DNA from: an uncultured Verrucomicrobiota bacterium | GTDB taxonomy: Bacteria; Verrucomicrobiota; Kiritimatiellia; CAIVKH01 | DNA length: 64,000 bases | Assembly: GCA_937996795.1 (NCBI GenBank) | Contig: CALKUH010000028.1 | Location: forward strand, 37,252-101,251 | Direction: 5' to 3' | In this document: one piece after another, positions 10,939 through 19,949 of the stretch | Layout: each line of letters begins with the position of its first letter | Numbering within the stretch: the first letter of the stretch is position 1 | The notes under the pieces: model-generated | Database searches by the model: none | The model's input: the letters and a program-made list of their open reading frames with translations, nothing else | What the model was told of the DNA's origin: nothing | Translations under genes and position numbers: made by a program

Positions 10939-11880
10939 ATGATGAAACGTTGCATGGTGACCGGCGCGGCCGGGTTTATTGGATCGCATTTGAGCGAGGC
11001 GCTGACCGCCCGCGGGGTCGAGGTGGTGGGCGTCGACACGTTCATCCCCTACTACCCGCGTCCGCTCAAGGAGGCGAATCTCCAGGCGCTCCGCGCGCGG
11101 AAGAACTTCCACTTCCATGAGGTGGACCTGCGCACGGGCGACCTGGCCCCGCTGGTGGACGGGTGCGACGTGGTGTTCCACCTCGCCGCGATGCCCGGCC
11201 TGATGAAGAGCTGGAGCGATTTTTCGCTCTACAACACCTGCAATTGCGACGCCACGCTGCGCCTGCTTGAAGCCGCGCGCGCGGTGAAGCTGCCCCAGTT
11301 CATCCACGTCTCCACCTCCAGCGTCTACGGCAAGGAAGCCACGCAGGGCGAGGACGCGCCGCTGCAACCCTTCTCGCCCTACGGCATCACCAAACTCGCC
11401 GCGGAAAATCTCTGCCGCGCATTTGAATCCAACTTCGGCCTGCCCATCACGATCCTGCGCTACTTTTCGGTGTACGGCCCGCGCCAGCGCCCCGACATGG
11501 CCTACAACATCCTCGTCCGCACGCTGCTCACCGGCGGCACCTTCACGATGTTCGGCGACGGCGAGCAGACGCGCAGCAACACCTACGTGGCGGATTGTGT
11601 CAACGCGACGATCCTCGCGGCGGAAAAACGGGACGCCGCGCTCGGCCAGGTCTTCAACGTCGGCGGCGGCGAAATCGTCTCGCTCAACGCCGTCATCCGC
11701 CAGCTCGAAGCGCTGACCGGGAAGCGGGCGAACATCGACCGCAAGCCCCCGCGCCCCGGCGACCAGAAACACACCGCCGCCAATATCGACAAAGCCCGCC
11801 GCCTGCTCGGCTACACCCCCGCCACCCCCTACGCCACCGGCCTCAAAGCCCAGGTGGACTGGCAGCGCGCGCAGGGCTAG
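10939..11880 (+). CDS. NAD-dependent sugar-nucleotide epimerase/dehydratase
   Basis: A 313-residue extended short-chain dehydrogenase. The NAD-binding motif TGAAGFIG is at residues 8-15 and the catalytic site is S126-S128 with Y148-x3-K152 in SPYGITK. The C-terminal half has RYFSVYGPRQRPDMA and FNVGGG, typical of UDP-glucose/UDP-glucuronate 4-epimerases. Two ATG codons are adjacent (10939 and 10942); GAGG at 10931 gives better spacing to the second. It follows the response regulator by 65 bases. It probably supplies a nucleotide sugar for lipopolysaccharide or exopolysaccharide; the exact sugar cannot be read from the sequence. Confidence 0.88.
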   Translation: MMKRCMVTGAAGFIGSHLSEALTARGVEVVGVDTFIPYYPRPLKEANLQALRARKNFHFHEVDLRTGDLAPLVDGCDVVFHLAAMPGLMKSWSDFSLYNTCNCDATLRLLEAARAVKLPQFIHVSTSSVYGKEATQGEDAPLQPFSPYGITKLAAENLCRAFESNFGLPITILRYFSVYGPRQRPDMAYNILVRTLLTGGTFTMFGDGEQTRSNTYVADCVNATILAAEKRDAALGQVFNVGGGEIVSLNAVIRQLEALTGKRANIDRKPPRPGDQKHTAANIDKARRLLGYTPATPYATGLKAQVDWQRAQG

Positions 11881-11952
11881 TCAGCACGCTTCGTTTTCCC
11901 GGCCGGCGAACGGCCTTATACGAGCGTCCGGCTTTCTGGTACGCTATCCCGA

Positions 11953-13683
11953 ATGCGGGTTCGGCATGGCATCGTGGTTCTGGCGGCGGCTTGGGTTGCG
12001 CACGCGACGGGCCGCGCCCAGGAATGGGAGCCGGACGCCTATGACATCGGGACGCCGGTGTTGCAGGACATCTGGGTGGACCCCGTCAACGGCCACGATG
12101 CGAATTCCGGCGCCACCTCAAACCTCGCCGTGCGCTCGGTGACGGAAGCGTGGAGCCGCATCCCGATGGGCGCCCCGCTCGCATCCACCGGCTACCGGCT
12201 TCGCCTGCTGCCCGGGGTCCACTCGAATGCGCCGAATTACTGGGAATCGCGCCACGGCACCGCCATCCACCCCGTGCTGCTGGCGGCGGAAGGCGCGCCC
12301 GGCAGCGCGATCCTGCCCGACCCCAATATCTTTGATTGCGCCCGCCTTTACTTTGTCGGGCTCCACTTCAGCAAACAGGCCGACGGAGGCGATGCCTTCC
12401 ACCTCGAACGCTGCCGGCATGTGCTGCTGCGCCAGTGCACCGTGTCAGGCCATGGGTTCGCCCACGAAACAATCAAGGTCAACCAGAGCCAGCACATCTA
12501 CATCGAAGACTGCGAAATTTCAGGCGCGGGCGACAATGCGGTGGATTTTGTCGCGGTGCAGCATGGTCACATCCTGCGGTCCCGCATTTCCGATGCCGGC
12601 GACTGGGCGGTTTATGTCAAAGGCGGCTCCGCGCAGATTCTCATCGAGGGCAACGAGGTCTTCGACGCGGGGACCGGGGGCATCACCGCCGGACAGGGCA
12701 CCGGATTCGAGTTCATGACCCACCCGTGGCTGCACTACGAAGCCTGCGACGTAAAGATCGTGAACAACCTGATCCGCGACACCGCGGGCGCGGGACTCGG
12801 CGTAAACGGCGGCTACAACATCCTGCTCGCGCACAACACGCTGGTGCGTGTCGGCTCGATCAGCCACGTCATCGAAGTCGTGCACGGCATGCGGGGATGC
12901 GACGGCGATTCCGCGGCCTGTGAAAGCAACCGCCTCGCGGGCGGCTGGGGCACGGCAGGCTCGGAAGCGCAATACATTCCGAATCGCAACGTCTACATCT
13001 ACAACAACATCGTCTACAACCCGGCGCCGTTCCAAAGCCGGTGGCAGCACTTCGCGATCCACGGGGCCCGCACGCCGCCGCCCGGATCGAACGTGCCGTC
13101 GCCCGCTTTCGCGGACGACAACCTGCGCATCCGCGGGAACCTGATCTGGAACGGCCCCGCGCATCACGACCTGCTCGGCGACTCCTCCGGATGCACGAAC
13201 GGAAACCCGACATGTTTCGCGGCGCAACTGCTGGCGGACAACCACATCAACACCCTGCGTCCGCATTTCGTGCAGGAGGCGACCGGCGATTACCGGCCGT
13301 CGGTCACCGGGAATATCTTCATCGCCACCACGTACCCCATCCCCGACTTCCCCGGCGGCGACCGGCCGGCGCCGCCCGAGATCCCGGAAGGCGTGCTGTC
13401 CAACGAGGTGCCGCGCGAGCGGAACCGGTATCCGCGCAACCAGCAGCACCGGCCACCCGGCGCATACACCGGCGGATCCAGCATGCGGATGGAGCAGATC
13501 AGCCCCGGCGCCGTTACGCTGCGCGGAGAACGGGGATATCGCTATGCGATCGAGGCCGCCAGTGGCGCGACGGACTGGAGCGGGGTGGCGGTGGTCAGCA
13601 ACGCGGCGGACACGCGGATGGAAGCCGCCATATCCGTCACCCACACCATGCGCCAGTTCCGCGCGCGGTTGTTGCCGCCGTGA
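11953..13683 (+). CDS. Secreted right-handed parallel beta-helix protein
   Basis: A 576-residue exported protein with signal peptide MRVRHGIVVLAAAWVAHATG and cleavage near GRAQ. The segment IWVDPVNGHDANSG is the start of a DUF1565-type/pectate-lyase-like domain, and the middle repeats short strand-turn units (for example HILRSRISDAGDWAVYVKGG, then IEGNEVFDAGTGGI) typical of polysaccharide lyases and epimerase-like beta-helices. No catalytic residues can be assigned. The C-terminus ends in a small beta domain and lacks a PEP-CTERM tail. No clear ribosome-binding site precedes ATG 11953. It probably binds or processes a polysaccharide at the cell surface. Confidence 0.78.
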   Translation: MRVRHGIVVLAAAWVAHATGRAQEWEPDAYDIGTPVLQDIWVDPVNGHDANSGATSNLAVRSVTEAWSRIPMGAPLASTGYRLRLLPGVHSNAPNYWESRHGTAIHPVLLAAEGAPGSAILPDPNIFDCARLYFVGLHFSKQADGGDAFHLERCRHVLLRQCTVSGHGFAHETIKVNQSQHIYIEDCEISGAGDNAVDFVAVQHGHILRSRISDAGDWAVYVKGGSAQILIEGNEVFDAGTGGITAGQGTGFEFMTHPWLHYEACDVKIVNNLIRDTAGAGLGVNGGYNILLAHNTLVRVGSISHVIEVVHGMRGCDGDSAACESNRLAGGWGTAGSEAQYIPNRNVYIYNNIVYNPAPFQSRWQHFAIHGARTPPPGSNVPSPAFADDNLRIRGNLIWNGPAHHDLLGDSSGCTNGNPTCFAAQLLADNHINTLRPHFVQEATGDYRPSVTGNIFIATTYPIPDFPGGDRPAPPEIPEGVLSNEVPRERNRYPRNQQHRPPGAYTGGSSMRMEQISPGAVTLRGERGYRYAIEAASGATDWSGVAVVSNAADTRMEAAISVTHTMRQFRARLLPP

Positions 13684-13696
13684 TCGGGGTGCGCCG

Positions 13697-15169
13697 CTAG
13701 GTCGCGGTCGGCGGCGCATCCACCGGAGCGGCCTCAGCCGCCGGTTCCGCGGCGCCTTGCACCGGCTCCGGCGCGGGGAGATCAGCCGGGGAACTTGCCG
13801 CCTTGGGCGCTTTCGGCGCGGGCGGTTCGGACGGGGCGGACAGGGTGCCGTTGAAAAATTCGATGACGTGGCCCTTTTCGATGAGCCAGCGCAGCGGCGC
13901 AAGCAGCTCGTTCGCCTCCTCCGACTCGGGCGCGACGCCGGGTTTCAGGTGCTCCACGAGTTGCGCGCGGTTCCAGCCGGGGTGTTCGTGGATGAGCTGG
14001 AGCATGGCGCGGATGTTTTCCACCGCGTGCCCGGCGTCGAGCGACTTCGGCACCACGGCGGTGACAAACGTCTCGCCCCGACCGGCCTTGAACAGGTGCA
14101 GGCGCATGTGCTTGAACGCGGGGCGCAAGGCGAGCGTCATGGAAAACGGATTCCGGTTCTCGCGCTGCCACGCCTCCTCCAACTGGCGGCGCAGCGGGCT
14201 GTCGGGAAGCTCGCGCACGAGCGCGGCGGGCATGATGAACCGGCGCCCCTGCGCGATCATTGACGCGAGATTCTTGAGGACAAACTGCTGCACGGCCTCT
14301 TCGCGGCTGATCGGCGCAGCGTCGGGCTGGCCCTTCGGCCGATACACCCGGCGCGAGCGCGCGGCTTCCTTCCACTGTTCGATGGCCGCCGGGTCGCGCA
14401 CCATTTCAATCCGCGCGCGATACTCGTCGATCTTCAAGTGCGGGAAGCGCGTGCGCTGCAGGTCCAGCAGGCGCTCCTGGTACCCGTGGTAATTCGGCGG
14501 ACCGAGCCATTCGCCGCTGAGCGAGCAGCGGCCCACGCAATTGAAGTTGCCGGCGGGCGGATCGGTCTGCTCGACGGTTTCGTCGAACACTTCGCCCAGG
14601 TGCAGGCGGATCGCATGGGCCTTCAGCGAGTCCTGGTCCAGGAACACCGCGCCATCCGGCTTGAACTGCCACAACTGGAGGTCGCCTCGCACTTCGAGCT
14701 TGATGAGGTGGAACTCGGGTTTCGCGAGCAGCAGGTGCGCGACATAGGATAGCGGAAAGGCCTTTTGCGATGCGTTCAACTGGCGGACCAGCGCGCTGAG
14801 CTGCTGGCGCTCGGGCAGGAACGAAATCGCCACCGGCAGCCGCACCGGCGGCGGCGGACGCCCATGCGGCGCGCCGCGATCGGGCCGACCGCGCCCCCGA
14901 TCCCGATCGCGCGGGCCGCCGCCGCGCGGACGGTCCCCGCCCGGCTTGGGTCCGCGCATCCGGTCGCGATCCCGGTCGCGTCCGCCCGGACGCCCGCGCT
15001 CGCGCGGGCCGTCGGAAGGAAAATCCCCTCGACCGGCATACGGATTCTCCGCGGGCTTGCGCGCCCACGTGGGCACGAAATCGAGGTTGAGGACGAGGTC
15101 GTTGGCCTCGCGGGGGGCGGCGCTTTCCCCGGACGGTTGTTCAGCCGGGTTGGTGGGGTCGGAAGACAT
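13697..15169 (-). CDS. Uncharacterised protein with RG/RD-rich N-terminal region
   Basis: A 490-residue cytoplasmic-looking protein that I cannot assign to a named function. Residues about 45-105 are an RG/RD/GP-rich disordered tract, similar to RGG boxes of RNA-binding proteins. The folded part (about 110-430) includes VAISFLPERQQLSALVRQLNAS, and FNCVGRCSLSGEWLGPPNYH with two cysteines. It ends with a proline/alanine-rich tail. The sequence shows no nucleotide-binding loop or membrane segment. It is divergent from the transglutaminase-like gene, with only 88 bases between. An RNA-linked role is inferred from composition alone. Confidence 0.7.
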   Translation of the reverse strand: MSSDPTNPAEQPSGESAAPREANDLVLNLDFVPTWARKPAENPYAGRGDFPSDGPRERGRPGGRDRDRDRMRGPKPGGDRPRGGGPRDRDRGRGRPDRGAPHGRPPPPVRLPVAISFLPERQQLSALVRQLNASQKAFPLSYVAHLLLAKPEFHLIKLEVRGDLQLWQFKPDGAVFLDQDSLKAHAIRLHLGEVFDETVEQTDPPAGNFNCVGRCSLSGEWLGPPNYHGYQERLLDLQRTRFPHLKIDEYRARIEMVRDPAAIEQWKEAARSRRVYRPKGQPDAAPISREEAVQQFVLKNLASMIAQGRRFIMPAALVRELPDSPLRRQLEEAWQRENRNPFSMTLALRPAFKHMRLHLFKAGRGETFVTAVVPKSLDAGHAVENIRAMLQLIHEHPGWNRAQLVEHLKPGVAPESEEANELLAPLRWLIEKGHVIEFFNGTLSAPSEPPAPKAPKAASSPADLPAPEPVQGAAEPAAEAAPVDAPPTAT

Positions 15170-15257
15170 GCGGCCAGAGAGTAGGTGAGTCCCCCGCGCA
15201 TTTCAATGAAGCATTCGCACTGAAAGGAGGATGGAAGCCGCGGCGACAAAGGATACA

Positions 15258-17006
15258 ATGCACACCATGTCCACGACCCTTGCCCCCCCCGCACACCCGC
15301 CGGTCCCCGCGGAGGCGCGCGAAAAATATTCCGCCGCCGCCACGCTGTCGGACATGGAAATTTTCGTCTTCCCGGAGCTGCTTTACAGCCTCGTGCTCGC
15401 GAACATCATGTCGCCCCGCCTCTGGCGCTGGCGCGAGGACCCGTGGTTCAAGGACATCCACAAACTCACGCCCTACCGCCGCGTGCTGCGGCTGAAACAA
15501 TTCATCATCGACCACTACGAGTTCAACCTGGACCTCGACACGTGGGGCCTCACGACGAAGGAGCAGGAGCTGCGCCGCTTCGCGCCGTGGATTGATGAGG
15601 AGACCGTCAGCCGCAGCAACGCGCTGTTCGGCTACGAGGGCGACAAGTACTACTTCGACCTCGATATCCGCCGCCACTTCGGCCTCGATAAATACGAGGG
15701 CAACGTCATTCCCTACTGGAAGACGGAGACGCTGGAGGCGATGGACGCGTTCATCCACAAGCCCGGCTTCACGCGGGGCGCGGGTGAATGCGTGTCGCTC
15801 TCGACCCTCTACGCCGCCGCGCTGTTCGTCGTCTGCGGCATCCCGCTCGACACGATCTTCCTGATGGCGACGCCGCTGCACTCGCAGAACTTCATCAACC
15901 TCAACGACGGCGTGATCACCAACAACCGGCGCCTCGTGACAAAGAACATGTGGTTCAACGGCACGGAGCAAACCGCCAAGGCGCAGCGCGCGCTGCGGCA
16001 CGAGCAGGTGACCATCGTCGCGCACCACACCGGCTACATCCATTGCGTGTACCCCGCCGCCACCATCGCGCCCGCCGCCTACGAGCAGTTCACCGGCGCG
16101 TTGCAGCGCTACCTGACCACGCACATCACGATGGAAATCATGGCGAATTTCCTGCGCGACCAGAGCCCGCTGCAGAAGTGCTTCCAGATCCGTTACGACA
16201 CGCACGGCAAGGCGCGCTACATCGCGGCGGAGCGCGTGTATGCGTACGAGCACAACAGCTCCTACAAGGTCAGCGACGCCACGCGCGAAAAACTGCTCGC
16301 GGAAATCGACGAGGACGACTTCTTCCCCGAACCGCTGCCCGACCGCCTGCTGCTGAACAAGTTCGACGAGTTCTTCAAAAAGGGCCAGGTCGACATCAGC
16401 AAACCCGGCGACATCGACCGCCTCGCCGCCGCGCTGGACTGCCAGTGCAGCAAGTCGCGCGACGTCGTCACGCGGCTCGTCGAGTTTGCGCGCCTGAATC
16501 CGCGCCTGCCGCACCGCGAGGGCCACACGGAATTCAAGGCCGGGCCCCGGCTGGAACTGACGCCCGACATGAGCCGCGAAGCGATTGTCGCGTACCTGGA
16601 ATCGATCCGCGCACACCACCCCTCCGCGGACCTCGCCTTCTATGCCGCGCGCGATTTCGCGCGCGTGGACTGGGCGCCGCTGGTGCACGCCGCGATGGAG
16701 CGCAACCCGGTGGCCGTGCACGCCCTCAAGGAAATGGGCGACGAGGAAGCCGCCGCCACCCTGCTTGCCTTGAGCGACGAATCGATCTACGACGGCACGC
16801 GCGTCGCCCAGCCCGACGAGGTCTGGAACTATAAACGGGGTGATGGTCTGGAGCGCCTGCTCTGCCTCGCCAATGTCTGGAAGGCCCGGCACCCGGATGC
16901 GCACCTCTCGCTCATCATCGAACCTTCGTCCGCCACTCTGCACGGCGCCGGCGTCGCCCGCACGCTCCCATCACGCAAGGGCCTCACCGGTCGCATCGAC
17001 CTGTAA
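15258..17006 (+). CDS. Transglutaminase-like protein of unknown role
   Basis: About 582 residues, no signal peptide. The central part has the layout of a transglutaminase-like cysteine protease fold: GAGECVSLSTLYAAAL supplies a candidate nucleophilic Cys after which HSQNFINLNDG supplies His and Asp/Asn. The N-terminal 130 residues and the alpha-helical C-terminal half are unrecognised. The frame opens at ATG 15231, but that codon touches AGGAGG directly; ATG 15258 with AAAGGA upstream is preferred and ATG 15267 is possible. The substrate is not predictable. The neighbour on the opposite strand is equally uncharacterised. Confidence 0.68.
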   Translation: MHTMSTTLAPPAHPPVPAEAREKYSAAATLSDMEIFVFPELLYSLVLANIMSPRLWRWREDPWFKDIHKLTPYRRVLRLKQFIIDHYEFNLDLDTWGLTTKEQELRRFAPWIDEETVSRSNALFGYEGDKYYFDLDIRRHFGLDKYEGNVIPYWKTETLEAMDAFIHKPGFTRGAGECVSLSTLYAAALFVVCGIPLDTIFLMATPLHSQNFINLNDGVITNNRRLVTKNMWFNGTEQTAKAQRALRHEQVTIVAHHTGYIHCVYPAATIAPAAYEQFTGALQRYLTTHITMEIMANFLRDQSPLQKCFQIRYDTHGKARYIAAERVYAYEHNSSYKVSDATREKLLAEIDEDDFFPEPLPDRLLLNKFDEFFKKGQVDISKPGDIDRLAAALDCQCSKSRDVVTRLVEFARLNPRLPHREGHTEFKAGPRLELTPDMSREAIVAYLESIRAHHPSADLAFYAARDFARVDWAPLVHAAMERNPVAVHALKEMGDEEAAATLLALSDESIYDGTRVAQPDEVWNYKRGDGLERLLCLANVWKARHPDAHLSLIIEPSSATLHGAGVARTLPSRKGLTGRIDL

Positions 17007-17102
17007 TCGCCGCTCCATAGCCGCCGGCATCACCCGCCGCCCGCCCGCGGCATCGGGATGGCGGCTTGTGAAATACGCGCGTTCACCGTATGGTTCCCGA
17101 CC

Positions 17103-18323
17103 ATGGAAGTGCATTTGATGGAATGGCTCAACCTGGTGGCCCGCTGGATCCACGTCATCGCGGGCATCATGTGGGTGGGGAACTCGATGCTGTTCAACTG
17201 GCTCGACCGCAACCTGCGGACGGGCAACGCGGGGGAGCCGGCGAAATTCGGCGAATCCTGGCTGCTGCACAGCGGCGGATTCTACCGCGTCGAAAAGTTC
17301 CGCGCGCAGGCCTCGACGCTGCCGCCCCTGCTCCACTGGTTCAAGTGGCAGTCCTATACGACGTGGATCAGCGGCGTCGCCCTCCTCATTATCGTCTACT
17401 TCAGCGGGCGCGGGGCCTTCCTGCTGGATCCCGTCAAATCCGATCTCTCCTATGCGGAGGGCGTCGCGCTGGCCCTCTCGATCCTCGCGGGTGGCTGGCT
17501 CGTTTATGACGTGATGTGGCGGATGCCCGCGCGCAAGCCCACGGCGCAGGGCCTGCTCTCGCTCGCGCTGCTGGTCCTCGTCACATGGTTCGTTCACGAC
17601 CAGTTCAGCGGGCGCGGCGCCTATCTGCTCATGGGCGCGTTGCTCGGCACGCTGATGGCGGGCAATGTGTTTTTCCACATCATCCCGTCGCAGAAACAAA
17701 TGGTCGCCGCCATCGAAGCCGGGCAGGACCAGGACCTCGCGCTGGCCGACCGCGCGAAGCAGCGCTCCATCCACAACAACTACATGACCTTCCCGGTCAT
17801 CTTCACGATGATCAGCAATCACTTCGGCGGGCTCTACGGGCACCCGATGAACTGGGTGATCCTGCTGATCCTGTTCTTCGCGAGCGCGCTGACCCGCCAC
17901 TTCATGAACATCCGTTTCACGTGGACGCCGTGGCGTCCCGCGATCGCCGCCACGCTCGCCGCAGCCGCCGCCGCGCTCGTGCTGGTGTACAGCACAGGCG
18001 CCCAGCCCGCCGCATCCGGCGCGCGGGAACTGCCCGCCGATCCCGTCGCCGATGCCGCGCCCGTTTCCTTCGACGACGTCTGGACCATCGTGCAGGGCCG
18101 CTGCCTCTCGTGCCATTCCGCCTCCCCCAGCGACCCCGTGTTCGCGGCGGCCACCGGCGGCGTGCACTTCGACCACCCCAGCCAGCTCAAACAATACGCC
18201 GACCGCATCAAGGTGCGCACCGTCATCCAGCAAACGATGCCGCTCGCCAACAAGACCGGCATCACCCCGCAGGAGCGCCGCCTGCTCGGTCGATGGGTGG
18301 ACGCCGGCGCGCCCCTTGAATAA
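17103..18323 (+). CDS. PuuD-like integral membrane cytochrome c (urate hydroxylase family)
   Basis: A 406-residue membrane protein with about eight transmembrane helices (opening MEWLNLVARWIHVIAGIMWV) followed by a C-terminal cytochrome c domain with C334-L-S-C-H338. This architecture matches the PuuD urate oxidase family, in which a membrane domain oxidises urate and the haem passes electrons on to the respiratory chain. The start is placed at ATG 17103 by comparison with the usual family N-terminus; ATG 17118 is possible and the open frame to 17058 is unlikely. No purine-degradation gene is nearby, so urate as substrate is inferred only from family. Confidence 0.8.
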   Translation: MEVHLMEWLNLVARWIHVIAGIMWVGNSMLFNWLDRNLRTGNAGEPAKFGESWLLHSGGFYRVEKFRAQASTLPPLLHWFKWQSYTTWISGVALLIIVYFSGRGAFLLDPVKSDLSYAEGVALALSILAGGWLVYDVMWRMPARKPTAQGLLSLALLVLVTWFVHDQFSGRGAYLLMGALLGTLMAGNVFFHIIPSQKQMVAAIEAGQDQDLALADRAKQRSIHNNYMTFPVIFTMISNHFGGLYGHPMNWVILLILFFASALTRHFMNIRFTWTPWRPAIAATLAAAAAALVLVYSTGAQPAASGARELPADPVADAAPVSFDDVWTIVQGRCLSCHSASPSDPVFAAATGGVHFDHPSQLKQYADRIKVRTVIQQTMPLANKTGITPQERRLLGRWVDAGAPLE

Positions 18324-18372
18324 CCCGGGGGCCTCCGCTTGCAGTTGACGCGCGAGCGCGTATCGTAGGCGC

Positions 18373-18942
18373 ATGAACATGCTGCATCTCGCCCCCTTGC
18401 TGCTTCTCGGCCTTACGGGCTGCGCAACGGTCAAGCCACCGCCCACCGTCCCCCAGGTGGATCTCGAGCGGTTCATGGGTGATTGGTATGTGCTCGCAGG
18501 CCAGTTCACGCCTTTCGAGAAAGGCGCGCACAACGCGATCGAGAACTACCGGCTCGACGAAAAGGGCCGCATTCCCACGACGTTCACGTTCAACAAAGGC
18601 GCGCTCGACGGGCCGCGAAAGACCTATACATCGATGGCCTTCGTCCACAACCAGGAAACAAAAGCCGAGTGGCGCATCCAGTTCCTGTGGCCGTTCCGCT
18701 TCCCCTACCTGATCGTCTTCCTCGACGACGAATACCAGGCCACCGCCGTCACCACCGACGACCGCAAATACCTGTGGATCATGGCGCGCTCCCCCGAACT
18801 CTGCCCGGCGCTTGAGCGACGGCTGATGACCCACCTCACGGAAATCGGCTTCGACACCAATCGGTTTGTTCGGGTGCCCCACAATAGCGCACGCAGCCGC
18901 GCGGCGGATCAGAAGGAGCACATCGGGTCGGGGGCGAGGTAG
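18373..18942 (+). CDS. Lipocalin family outer membrane lipoprotein (Blc-like)
   Basis: A 189-residue lipoprotein: signal peptide with lipobox LTGC (Cys17) followed by a bacterial lipocalin domain. The family signature G-x-W is seen in FMGDWYVLAG, and the later strand pattern YRLDEKGRI..TFTFNKGALDG and YQATAVTTDDRKYLWIMAR matches Blc. Such proteins bind lysophospholipids or fatty acids at the outer membrane. The last 34 bases overlap the 3' end of the convergent radical SAM gene; the tail SARSRAADQKEHIGSGAR is therefore probably a recent extension beyond the lipocalin fold. Confidence 0.85.
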   Translation: MNMLHLAPLLLLGLTGCATVKPPPTVPQVDLERFMGDWYVLAGQFTPFEKGAHNAIENYRLDEKGRIPTTFTFNKGALDGPRKTYTSMAFVHNQETKAEWRIQFLWPFRFPYLIVFLDDEYQATAVTTDDRKYLWIMARSPELCPALERRLMTHLTEIGFDTNRFVRVPHNSARSRAADQKEHIGSGAR

Positions 18943-19949
18943 TCGCCCGTCATGGCGTAGGCGCGGGCGCGGGAGCCGCCGGAGCAGGTTTCGCGGTCGC
19001 CGCAATGCGCGCACCGGCCGCCCAGGCGATCGGCGTCGCGCAACTCCTGGAAGACGCGATCCGTCCGATACACCTGCGCGAGGGACACGTTCCGCACGTT
19101 GCCGCGCTCCAGCGGCAGGAATCCACTTGGACAGATGTTGCCGATGTGGTCCACGAAGCAAATCCCGCAGCCCGCATTCACAGGCCGCCCCGAAATCATC
19201 AACCGCGGACGCGTGCCCGGCGGCATCGCGCGCGTGCGGCGGGTGGCATAGCAGCGGAAGTGCTGCGCCTCCGTCAGCTTCACGACAAACGGCGCGGTCA
19301 ACGACAGGTCGTACAGTTTCTCAAACAACCGCATCGCCTGATCGGGCGTGCAGCCCTGCAACTCGGCGCCGCGTCCGGTGGGCACGAGGAAGAAGACCTC
19401 CCAGAAGACGATGTCGAGTTGCTGGACCAAGGCCGCCATCGCGTCAAAATCGTCAAGGTTCCACGCGCCGAACACGGTGTTGATCTGCAGCGGAATGCCC
19501 GCCTCGTGCGCCCACTGGATGCCCTGCATGGCCTTGGCGAATGTGCCCTCGACCTTCCGGAAGGCGTCGTGGCGTTCGGCGCTTGAGGCATCGAGGCTGA
19601 TGGCGACCTGCTCCAACCCCGCATCCTTCAAGGAGAACATGCGTTCCCGCGTGAGGCGCGGCGTCGCGGCAGGGATCGCGGCGGGGCGGAGGCCAATCTG
19701 CTTCGCGTGGCGGATGAGGTCCTCCAAGTCATCGCGCTGCAACGGGTCGCCCCCGGTAAAGATCATCAACGGCGTGCCCATCGCCTTCACCTGGTCCAGC
19801 AGATGCTTCCCTTCGTCCAGCGAAAGCTCGCGGGGATCACGCCAATCCTCCGCCGCCGCCCGGCAGTGACGACAGGCCAGGGCGCACGCGCGCGTCACCT
19901 CCCAGATCACCAGAAGCGGCGCGCGGTCGTAATCGACATCAAATTTCAT
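18909..19949 (-). CDS. Radical SAM/SPASM protein (AhbD/NirJ-like group)
   Basis: A 346-residue radical SAM enzyme. The 4Fe-4S motif is C22-x3-C26-x2-C29 in CALACRHC, followed by the glycine motif FTGGDPL. The C-terminal SPASM region carries further cysteines (NAGCGICFVDHIGNICPSG and CAHCGDRETC) that would hold auxiliary clusters. The layout fits the BA_1875/TIGR04053 group and is related to haem-pathway enzymes AhbC/AhbD and NirJ. It overlaps the end of the Rrf2 gene by 11 bases and so is its operon partner, divergent from the haem-containing cbb3 oxidase operon. A role in haem maturation is a fair inference, not shown. Confidence 0.85.
   Translation of the reverse strand: MKFDVDYDRAPLLVIWEVTRACALACRHCRAAAEDWRDPRELSLDEGKHLLDQVKAMGTPLMIFTGGDPLQRDDLEDLIRHAKQIGLRPAAIPAATPRLTRERMFSLKDAGLEQVAISLDASSAERHDAFRKVEGTFAKAMQGIQWAHEAGIPLQINTVFGAWNLDDFDAMAALVQQLDIVFWEVFFLVPTGRGAELQGCTPDQAMRLFEKLYDLSLTAPFVVKLTEAQHFRCYATRRTRAMPPGTRPRLMISGRPVNAGCGICFVDHIGNICPSGFLPLERGNVRNVSLAQVYRTDRVFQELRDADRLGGRCAHCGDRETCSGGSRARAYAMTGDYLAPDPMCSF

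Noticed and set aside
14541..15184. Several plus-strand frames opposite the RG-rich gene
   Set aside because: They are Arg-rich antisense shadows caused by GC-rich codon bias; the minus-strand protein has a folded domain of normal composition.
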